From: an uncultured Cellvibrio sp.
GTDB taxonomy: Bacteria > Pseudomonadota > Gammaproteobacteria > Pseudomonadales > Cellvibrionaceae
Assembly (NCBI GenBank): GCA_946482345.1
Contig: CAMLRJ010000028.1
Location: 1-15,500 of the forward strand
Reading direction: 5' to 3'
Length of the DNA stretch: 15,500 bases
Shown here: piece after piece, positions 8,884 through 14,762 of the stretch
Layout: the number at the start of each line of letters is the position of its first letter
Numbering within the stretch: the stretch's first letter is position 1
The notes under the pieces: model-generated
The model's database searches: none
What the model was told of the DNA's origin: nothing
The model's input: only the letters and a program-made list of their open reading frames with translations
Made by a program: the position numbers and the translations under genes

Positions 8884-8908
8884 AGCCGCCCTTCATACCC
8901 GACTGCAA
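8879..8908 (-). promoter_or_regulatory. Possible gacS promoter overlapping the cysM promoter
   Basis: Reading the minus strand, TTGCAG (complement of 8903-8908) and TATTCT (complement of 8879-8884) are separated by 18 bp and lie upstream of the gacS start. Matches to consensus are moderate (three or four of six each). The -10 box overlaps the plus-strand -10 box proposed for cysM almost base for base. Confidence 0.35.
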
Positions 8909-8921
8909 TCCGAGATTGATT

Positions 8922-9812
8922 ATGGATTTTCCCACCATAGAGGCTTTTGTTGGTAATACCCCGCTTGTGCAATTACAACGGCTTCCCGGAAATACCACCA
9001 ATCGGTTACTGGTCAAGCTCGAAGGCAATAATCCTGCTGGCTCAGTCAAAGACAGGCCCGCGCTTTCCATGTTTCAACAAGCAGAAGCGCGCGGTGATAT
9101 CAAACCCGGTGACACTCTGATTGAAGCCACCAGTGGCAACACCGGTATTGCACTGGCGATGGTAGCGGCAATCAAAGGCTACAAAATGATTTTGATTATG
9201 CCGGACAACAGCACTGCTGAACGTAAAGCAGCCATGACAGCCTATGGTGCTGATCTGATTCTGGTTTCCAAGGCAGAAGGCATGGAAGGCGCACGTGATC
9301 TCGCTTTGAAGATGCAAGCAGAAGGCAAAGGCCGGGTGTTGGATCAATTTGGTAATAGCGATAATCCACTCGCACATTACAACACCACCGGGCCGGAAAT
9401 TTGGCAACAAACCCGGGGGCGAATCACTCATTTCGTCAGTTCGATGGGCACCACTGGAACTATCATGGGTGTGTCACGCTTTCTGAAAGAAAAAAATCCC
9501 GCTATCAGGATTATTGGTCTACAACCAGAAGAGGGGGCGCAAATTCCCGGTATTCGTCGTTGGCCGCAAGAGTATTTGCCAAAAATTTATCATGCTGAAC
9601 AAGTCGATGAAATTGTGAATATGTCACAAGCAGAAGCCGAGCGGACTATGCGTGATTTGGCAAGAAAAGAAGGCATCTTTTGCGGAGTGTCATCGGGTGG
9701 TGCTGTGGCAGCAGCGTTGCGTTTGAATCAGCAAGTTGAGAATGCGGTAATAGTGGCAATTATTTGTGATCGCGGTGACAGGTATTTGTCGTCGGGATTG
9801 TTTAATGAGTAA
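8922..9812 (+). CDS. cysM: Cysteine synthase B (O-acetylserine sulfhydrylase B)
   Basis: This cytoplasmic PLP enzyme makes cysteine from O-acetylserine and sulfide; CysM, unlike CysK, also accepts thiosulfate. It has 296 residues. The PLP lysine is K43 in NNPAGSVKDRPA, and the substrate loop TSGNTG is at 70-75. The cofactor-side SSGGAV and the C-terminal CDRGDRYLSSGLF point to CysM rather than CysK. ATG 8922 is preferred over TTG 8916, two codons upstream, because ATG is stronger and GAGA (8912-8915) is better spaced from it. It is divergent from gacS across 87 bp. Its TAA stop shares two bases with the long palindrome that follows. Pseudomonas also has cysM just before the rlmD-relA-mazG run. 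Confidence 0.96.
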   Translation: MDFPTIEAFVGNTPLVQLQRLPGNTTNRLLVKLEGNNPAGSVKDRPALSMFQQAEARGDIKPGDTLIEATSGNTGIALAMVAAIKGYKMILIMPDNSTAERKAAMTAYGADLILVSKAEGMEGARDLALKMQAEGKGRVLDQFGNSDNPLAHYNTTGPEIWQQTRGRITHFVSSMGTTGTIMGVSRFLKEKNPAIRIIGLQPEEGAQIPGIRRWPQEYLPKIYHAEQVDEIVNMSQAEAERTMRDLARKEGIFCGVSSGGAVAAALRLNQQVENAVIVAIICDRGDRYLSSGLFNE

Positions 9813-9903
9813 AACAAACCCCCTCCCAACCTCCCCCCTTCGTAAGGGGGAGGAGCTGATTCCCTCCCCTTACGAAGGGGAGGGTTAGGGTGGGGTTTGT
9901 TTT
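9811..9903 (+). repeat. REPIN-like palindromic repeat after cysM; possible terminator
   Basis: A left arm (9811-9853) and a right arm (9863-9903) are imperfect inverted repeats. The outer 12 bp, AAAACAAACCCC and GGGGTTTGTTTT, pair perfectly. Each arm holds its own small palindrome: CCCCTTCGTAAGGGG (left) and CCCCTTACGAAGGGG (right). The centre is AGCTGATTC. The structure matches two inverted REP-like units. As RNA it forms a very stable hairpin ending in a U-rich tail (GTTTGTTTT), so it could terminate cysM transcription or protect its 3' end. The cysM stop lies in its first bases. Related copies lie at 13672-13850. Confidence 0.85.
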
Positions 9904-9910
9904 ACGAATG

Positions 9911-9931
9911 AAATTATTTAAAGAAAAAACC
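9911..9931 (+). repeat. A-rich leader upstream of rlmD, similar to the mazG leader
   Basis: AAATTATTT, then AAAG, then AAAAAACC, directly before the rlmD ATG. Nearly the same string (AAATTATTT, GAG, AAAAAACC) precedes the mazG ATG at 13860-13879, again between a palindromic repeat and the start codon. It contains no strong ribosome site. Confidence 0.55.
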
Positions 9932-9933
9932 TG

Positions 9934-11373
9934 ATGAAAAAAACCAGCAGTAACAAAACCGGTTTCGGTAAAAAACCGCGCAGTGAAAAAACCGAAAAAA
10001 AATCGGTTTATGTCGATGATGGTCGTCCGCGTTTACAACAACCTCGCAAAGAAAAAATCGAACAACCGCTCGACAATATGCGTTTGGGTGAAATGACTAT
10101 CGAGCGTATGGGGCATGATGGTCGTGGCATTGCGTATTGGAATCAAAAAACCTGTTTTGTAGAGGGTGCGTTAGCGGGTGAAAAAATTACAGCGCGTTTG
10201 GTTGCCAATCATTCACGTTATGCAGAAGCACGTGTTGATCAAATTATTGAAGCTTCAGCGGATCGTATTTCCGCGCCATGCCAATACTATGCACAATGCG
10301 GTGGCTGCCAATTACAACATGCACCTGCAGCGACACAATTAACCATTAAACAAGCCGCTGTTTTTGAGCAGCTTGAACGCTGGGCGAATGCCAAACCGAA
10401 AAAAATTCTCGACGCTATTGAATCCCCCGCTTATGGTTACAGGCGCAGTGCGCGTTTGGCGATTGATGAGCGTGGCGATGATTTTTTATTGGGTTTCCGA
10501 CAAATCAATAGCCATCAACTGGTGAATATTGATGAGTGTTCGGTATTGGTGCCATCGCTCAGTCAATTGATTAAACCCTTGCGAAGTTTATTGGCAAATC
10601 TTGCAACCAAAAATGCAATTACGCATGTGGATTTGTTGGCAGCTGATAAAACATTGATTGTGTTTCGCCAAATAGAATCACTTGGCGATCAGGATTATCA
10701 GCAGCTGTCTGAATTTTCAACGCAATATAATTGTGAAATTTGTTTGCAGCCAAATAAATCGCCTGAATTAGTTGATTTACAACAGCAAGCAATTGATCCC
10801 CGTTTGTTTTATTCCTTGAAACAATTCCAGTTGGAAATTGGTTTTCATCCATTGGATTTTATTCAAGTCAATGCCGGGGTGAATGAAAAAATGGTGGCAC
10901 AAGCACTGGCACTTTTGGATATCAAATCCAATGAAACAGTGTTGGATTTGTTTTGCGGCATAGGCAATTTCACTTTACCTATCGCCACACAAGCCAAACG
11001 GGTAATCGGTATTGAAGGGCAGGAATCCATGGTGTTGCGCGGTCGTGAAAATGCACAGCGTTTGGGCATAAAAAATGTGGAATTTATGGCGGCCGATTTG
11101 GAAAAAATAGGCTTGCCCCGGTTGCGTCAAGTCTGTGGTCATTTGGATGCAGTGTTACTTGATCCACCAAGAGATGGCGCCAAACAAAGCGTTGGCTTGA
11201 TTGCGCAACTTTCCCCCAAGCGGGTGGTCTACGTCAGTTGCAATCCTGCAACCCTGGCACGTGACGCCAAAGAATTATTGGCTGCCGGTTATCAATTAAG
11301 TGCCTTGGGGGTGGTTGATATGTTCCCGCAAACCGCACATGTTGAATCCATGGCATTGTTTGTTCGCAAATAA
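9934..11373 (+). CDS. rlmD: 23S rRNA (uracil-1939-C5)-methyltransferase RlmD
   Basis: SAM-dependent enzyme (formerly RumA) that makes m5U1939 in 23S rRNA. It has 479 residues. The first ~48 are Lys/Arg-rich and longer than in E. coli (433-residue protein), probably an RNA-binding extension. A TRAM domain follows (about 50-105). The Fe-S cluster ligands C116, C122, C125 and C202 are all present. SAM motif LDLFCGIGNF is at 337-346 and LDPPRDGA at 409-416. The nucleophile is C436 in VYVSCNPAT, and the general base is E471 in AHVES. The first ATG (9934) is used; an internal ATG at 10078 would remove the basic tail but keep the TRAM domain, so the start is not fully certain. No strong ribosome site is visible. 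Confidence 0.95.
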   Translation: MKKTSSNKTGFGKKPRSEKTEKKSVYVDDGRPRLQQPRKEKIEQPLDNMRLGEMTIERMGHDGRGIAYWNQKTCFVEGALAGEKITARLVANHSRYAEARVDQIIEASADRISAPCQYYAQCGGCQLQHAPAATQLTIKQAAVFEQLERWANAKPKKILDAIESPAYGYRRSARLAIDERGDDFLLGFRQINSHQLVNIDECSVLVPSLSQLIKPLRSLLANLATKNAITHVDLLAADKTLIVFRQIESLGDQDYQQLSEFSTQYNCEICLQPNKSPELVDLQQQAIDPRLFYSLKQFQLEIGFHPLDFIQVNAGVNEKMVAQALALLDIKSNETVLDLFCGIGNFTLPIATQAKRVIGIEGQESMVLRGRENAQRLGIKNVEFMAADLEKIGLPRLRQVCGHLDAVLLDPPRDGAKQSVGLIAQLSPKRVVYVSCNPATLARDAKELLAAGYQLSALGVVDMFPQTAHVESMALFVRK

Positions 11374-11415
11374 AAGAAAAAATAGAAAGAGAAAAAGAGA
11401 AAAGAAAAACAGGAG
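11372..11415 (+). promoter_or_regulatory. Polypurine leader and strong ribosome site of relA
   Basis: The rlmD-relA gap is almost purely A and G: from 11372 to 11409 only T11383 breaks the purine run. It ends in AGGAG (11411-11415), six bases before the relA ATG. This is the strongest Shine-Dalgarno sequence seen in block 2. An unstructured A-rich leader of this kind would favour ribosome loading. Confidence 0.6.
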
Positions 11416-11421
11416 CGATCA

Positions 11422-13665
11422 ATGGTAAAAGTGCGTCAGGATCACCCCATAGCGGCCGATGGCAAGGTTGATATAGAAGCCTGGATTAATCGTGTCGATC
11501 ATTTGCATAGTCAATCCGAAACTGCGCGTGCTGAATTGCGTCGTGCCGCAGAATTAAGTTTGTCGTTGGTGGATATTCAATCTGAAGATGATCACAACTG
11601 GGGCGAAGATTTTTCCTGTTTCAGAATCGGTTTGGAAATGGCAGAAATTCTGGCCGATTTAAAACTGGATCAGGATGCGCTGGTGGCGGCCATGCTGTAT
11701 CGCGCTGTTCGTGAAAACAAAATTACTCTGGTTGATATACAAACGCAATTTGGCGATACAGTGTCCAAGTTGATTAAAGGTGTGCTGCGCATGGCGGCGA
11801 TCAGTTACCAGCGCAAAGAAACCGAACAGCGTGTGTTAGGTAATGAAGCGGAAGTTCAGGCAGAAAAAATTCGCAAAATGCTGGTTGCCATGGTTGATGA
11901 TGTGCGCATTGCATTGATCAAACTGGCAGAAAGAACTTGCGCAATTCGCGCCGTAAAAAATGCTACCGCACAACGTAAAAAACAAATTGCTCGTGAAGTC
12001 GCGGATATCTATGCACCTTTAGCGCATCGGTTGGGTATTGGTCATATCAAATGGGAATTGGAAGATTTATCTTTCCGTTATCTACAGCCTGACGAATATA
12101 AACAAATTGCTCATTTGCTGGATGAGCGACGATTGGATCGCCAACAATACATCGAAAAATTATTGGAATTAATTCGCGAACATTTGCGCCGTTCCAATAT
12201 CAATGGTGAAGTCACGGGGCGCGCTAAACATATTTACAGTATCTGGCGAAAAATGCAGAGAAAGGAGATTCCTTTTTCGCAGGTCTACGATATTCGCGCA
12301 GTGCGAATTTTAGTTCCGCAAGTACGCGATTGTTATGCGGTGCTCGGCATTGTGCATAGCTTGTGGCGAAATGTTCCGCATGAATTTGATGACTACATTG
12401 CATCGCCAAAAGAAAATGGTTATCGCTCATTACACACAGCCGTTATTGGACCGGAAAATAAAGTATTGGAAGTGCAAATTCGCACTTTCGAAATGCACGA
12501 AGAATCGGAATTGGGTGTGTGTGCGCACTGGCGTTACAAAGGCACGGATACTGAAGCGGATAAAAGCAGTTACGAACAAAAAATTGCCTGGTTGCGACAA
12601 GTATTGGAATGGCATGAAGAACTGGGTGGTGATAATCAACAACTGCAAGAAGATTTCCGCAGCCTGGATCAGGATCGTTTATACGTGTTTACGCCTGAAG
12701 GTCACGTAGTCGATTTACCTCGCACTGCAACACCTCTTGATTTCGCTTATCGCATTCACACGGATGTTGGTCATCGCTGTCGCGGTGCCAAAGTGAATAA
12801 TCGAATTGTGCCGCTCAACTATCAATTAAATAATGCAGATCAAGTAGAAATTTTAACCGGCAAGCGTGATATGCCGAGTCGCGACTGGTTGAATCCGGCA
12901 TTGGGTTATATCAATACGCCACGCGCCCGACAAAAAGTTCAACAGTGGTACAAACAACAGGCACGCGATCAAAATATTGCAGAAGGTCAGGCATTGCTCG
13001 ACAGGGAATTTCGTCGTCTCGCTTTATTGGATCTGGATTTTGAAACACTCGCGAAAAAATTAAAATTCCACACACTGGATGATCTCTACGCGGCTGTCGG
13101 TGCCAGTGATATGGGTGTCGGCCAGGTATTAAATGCAGCGCAAAAAATTGTTGATGAATCCAATCCACAACAACCTTTGTTGCCGTTTAAAACCAAAGCG
13201 CCCAGCAAGAAAAAAAGTTCGGATTTTTATATCGAAGGTGTGGGTAATTTACTCACACAAATTGCGCATTGTTGCAACCCGGTTCCGGGCGACGCGATTG
13301 CCGGTTACATCACTTTGGGCAAGGGCGTTTCTATTCACCGACAGGACTGTAGCAATTTATTGCAATTACAAACTGACGAACCGCAACGTATTTTAAAAGT
13401 AGAATGGGGCGATCAACCACAAAGCACTTATGCCGTCGATATTGTGATTGAAGCTTATGATCGTTATGGTTTGTTGCGTGATATCACCACTTGTTTTGAT
13501 AACGAACGCATCAACATCATTGCGTTAAATACTGTTTCGGATAAACAAAAAAGTACTGTGGATATGCAAGTGACAGGTGAGATTCGTGGTATTGATGAAT
13601 TGAGCCGGATATTAACCAAATTGAATCAGTTGCCGAATGTGGCTTCGGCGAGACGGAAGCATTAA
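11422..13665 (+). CDS. relA: RelA, ribosome-activated (p)ppGpp synthetase
   Basis: RelA senses uncharged tRNA on stalled ribosomes and transfers pyrophosphate from ATP to GTP/GDP to start the stringent response. It has 747 residues. The N-terminal HD region (about 40-200) is degenerate: the HD dyad position reads LYRAVREN (92-99), so it cannot hydrolyse ppGpp. The synthetase domain contains GRAKHIYSIWRKM, EFDD (321-324, the EXDD motif of monofunctional RelA rather than RXKD of SpoT) and YRSLHT (334-339). A TGS domain (about 418-480), a Cys-containing zinc-finger/RIS region (HCCNPVPGD with C617, C618, and C643) and a C-terminal ACT domain (about 670-744) follow. The protein is intact. Neighbours rlmD and mazG are as in E. 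coli and Pseudomonas. Confidence 0.97.
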   Translation: MVKVRQDHPIAADGKVDIEAWINRVDHLHSQSETARAELRRAAELSLSLVDIQSEDDHNWGEDFSCFRIGLEMAEILADLKLDQDALVAAMLYRAVRENKITLVDIQTQFGDTVSKLIKGVLRMAAISYQRKETEQRVLGNEAEVQAEKIRKMLVAMVDDVRIALIKLAERTCAIRAVKNATAQRKKQIAREVADIYAPLAHRLGIGHIKWELEDLSFRYLQPDEYKQIAHLLDERRLDRQQYIEKLLELIREHLRRSNINGEVTGRAKHIYSIWRKMQRKEIPFSQVYDIRAVRILVPQVRDCYAVLGIVHSLWRNVPHEFDDYIASPKENGYRSLHTAVIGPENKVLEVQIRTFEMHEESELGVCAHWRYKGTDTEADKSSYEQKIAWLRQVLEWHEELGGDNQQLQEDFRSLDQDRLYVFTPEGHVVDLPRTATPLDFAYRIHTDVGHRCRGAKVNNRIVPLNYQLNNADQVEILTGKRDMPSRDWLNPALGYINTPRARQKVQQWYKQQARDQNIAEGQALLDREFRRLALLDLDFETLAKKLKFHTLDDLYAAVGASDMGVGQVLNAAQKIVDESNPQQPLLPFKTKAPSKKKSSDFYIEGVGNLLTQIAHCCNPVPGDAIAGYITLGKGVSIHRQDCSNLLQLQTDEPQRILKVEWGDQPQSTYAVDIVIEAYDRYGLLRDITTCFDNERINIIALNTVSDKQKSTVDMQVTGEIRGIDELSRILTKLNQLPNVASARRKH

Positions 13666-13672
13666 AGAGCCT

Positions 13673-13744
13673 ACCCCCTCCTAACCTCCCCCTTGGCAGG
13701 GGGAGGGACAGTTCCCCACTTTGAAAAAGGGGGGTTAGGGGGGA
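13673..13744 (+). repeat. REPIN-like unit, first copy after relA
   Basis: The left half contains CCTCCCCCTTGGCAGGGGGAGG, the centre is ACAGTTC, and the right half has CCCCACTTTG followed by AAAAAGGGGGGTTAGGGG. Left and right halves have different loop sequences (TTGGCA against TTTGAAAAA), unlike the copy after cysM, where both halves share the CGT/ACG loop. Confidence 0.75.
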
Positions 13745-13777
13745 TTTAAAATCTTCGCAAGATTGACCATTTTAAAT

Positions 13778-13849
13778 CCCTCCCAGCCTCCCTTTTTCAA
13801 AGGGAGGAGCAGTTCCCCTCCCCTGCCAAGGGGAGGGCTAGGGTGGGGT
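13778..13849 (+). repeat. REPIN-like unit, second copy after relA, inverted
   Basis: The left half contains CCTCCCTTTTTCAAAGGGAGG, the centre is AGCAGTTC, and the right half contains CCCCTGCCAAGGGG then AGGGCTAGGGTGGGG. Its loops are the reverse complements of those in the first copy in swapped order, which shows that the two units are inverted relative to each other. Confidence 0.75.
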
Positions 13850-13859
13850 AAGGTTTTTA

Positions 13860-13879
13860 AAATTATTTGAGAAAAAACC
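13860..13879 (+). repeat. A-rich leader upstream of mazG, similar to the rlmD leader
   Basis: AAATTATTT, then GAG, then AAAAAACC, one base before the mazG ATG. It matches the string at 9911-9931 before rlmD with only a small gap and a few changes. There is no strong ribosome site; GAG at 13869-13871 is the best candidate. Confidence 0.55.
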
Positions 13880-13880
13880 A

Positions 13881-14675
13881 ATGTCCTACACCATCACCGA
13901 TCTACTCTACCTAATGCAACGCCTTCGCGATCCACAAACCGGCTGCCCTTGGGACATCACACAAACTTACGACACCATTGCACCTTCAACGTTGGAAGAA
14001 GCTTATGAAGTGGTGGATGCAATTGAGAAAAAAGATTTTGCGCATTTAAAAGAAGAGTTGGGTGATCTTTTATTTCAAGTGATTTTTTACAGTCAAATCG
14101 GTAAAGAAGAAAATCGTTTTGAATTTGCGGATGTAGTGTCAACCTTGGTGGCGAAATTAGTGCGTCGGCATCCGCATGTATTTCCGGATGGAACTTTGCA
14201 ATCGCAAATCGCAAATCGAAACAGTTTGCCGGAAGAGGTGAAAGCCCGTTGGGAAGTGATCAAACAGGAGGAGCGAGCAGCCAAAGGTGTGCAAGGCGTA
14301 TTGGATGATGTCCCGCTGAATTTACCAGCCTTGAGCCGCGCCGCAAAATTACAAAAACGTGCCGCTTCTGTTGGCTTTGATTGGGATGATGTGCAGGGAC
14401 CGATTGCCAAAGTGCGTGAGGAATTGGCAGAGGTAGAACAAGCCCTGGCTGATCAGGATTTGCCTGCAGTTGAAGAAGAGTTAGGCGATTTGTTGTTTGC
14501 GGTTGTAAACATCAGCCGGTTTTTGAAAATCGACCCCGAACAAGCTTTGCGTAAAGCCAATCTCAAGTTTTCCAAGCGGTTTCAATATATCGAAAAAAAT
14601 CTTAACAAACCTTTCGCATCCTCGAATATTGACGAGATGAACCTATTGTGGAATGAGGCAAAAAATGACAAATAA
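13881..14675 (+). CDS. mazG: Nucleoside triphosphate pyrophosphohydrolase MazG
   Basis: MazG hydrolyses NTPs and dNTPs to monophosphates and pyrophosphate, a house-cleaning activity that in E. coli also lowers ppGpp under starvation. It has 264 residues (E. coli: 263) with two MazG domains. The N-terminal one shows LRDPQTGCPWD (15-25), EEAYE (39-43) and EELGDLLFQ (58-66). The C-terminal one shows EELAEVE (180-186) and EEELGDLLFAVVN (198-210), whose acidic Mg-binding pattern marks the catalytic domain. The loop after RRHPHVF (about 102-121) looks several residues longer than in E. coli and coincides with a 7-bp tandem repeat. In E. coli mazEF lies between relA and mazG; here only palindromic repeats do. 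Confidence 0.96.
   Translation: MSYTITDLLYLMQRLRDPQTGCPWDITQTYDTIAPSTLEEAYEVVDAIEKKDFAHLKEELGDLLFQVIFYSQIGKEENRFEFADVVSTLVAKLVRRHPHVFPDGTLQSQIANRNSLPEEVKARWEVIKQEERAAKGVQGVLDDVPLNLPALSRAAKLQKRAASVGFDWDDVQGPIAKVREELAEVEQALADQDLPAVEEELGDLLFAVVNISRFLKIDPEQALRKANLKFSKRFQYIEKNLNKPFASSNIDEMNLLWNEAKNDK
14201..14221 (+). repeat. Three 7-bp tandem units inside mazG
   Basis: ATCGCAA at 14201-14207 and 14208-14214 are identical, and 14215-14221 (ATCGAAA) differs at one base. Three units make 21 bp, so the array is in frame and encodes part of the loop SQIANRN. Gain or loss of one unit would shift the reading frame. Confidence 0.6.
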
Positions 14676-14724
14676 ATGCTATAAATCCGATACGAAATAG
14701 GCTACTAATACCAGTCTTATGGTC

Positions 14725-14755
14725 TATGATACAAACATGCTCTCGTTAGAAAAGG
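14725..14755 (+). promoter_or_regulatory. Possible -10 box and ribosome site for the HD-GYP gene
   Basis: TATGAT at 14725-14730 matches five of six -10 positions, but no convincing -35 lies 16-18 bp upstream, so the promoter is weakly supported. AAAAGG at 14750-14755 is a fair ribosome site seven bases before the TTG codon at 14763. There is no terminator hairpin between mazG and this gene, so read-through is possible. Confidence 0.35.
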
Positions 14756-14762
14756 TACGCAG

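Larger units (their letters stand above)
13672..13850 (+). repeat. Long imperfect palindrome (~180 bp) made of two facing REPIN-like repeats
   Basis: The arm 13672-13752 is an imperfect inverted copy of 13769-13850. The innermost 12 bp (GGGATTTAAAAT and ATTTTAAATCCC) pair perfectly around a 16-base spacer. Each arm is itself a complete palindromic unit of about 72 bp (13673-13744 and 13778-13849) of the same family as the copy at 9811-9903. It fills most of the relA-mazG gap. It could form a cruciform in DNA or a very stable branched hairpin in RNA, and so could terminate relA transcription. Confidence 0.85.

Noticed and set aside
8916..8921. TTG 8916 as the cysM start
   Set aside because: ATG 8922 is two codons downstream, is the stronger codon and has GAGA at better spacing. 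The protein changes by only two residues.
9811..13850. Palindromic repeats as a CRISPR array
   Set aside because: There are only three units in two places. They lack regular unique spacers of constant length, and no cas genes are present.
13666..13880. A hidden small toxin-antitoxin pair between relA and mazG
   Set aside because: The interval is almost entirely palindromic C/G-rich repeat with no start codon plus ribosome site leading to a plausible small protein.
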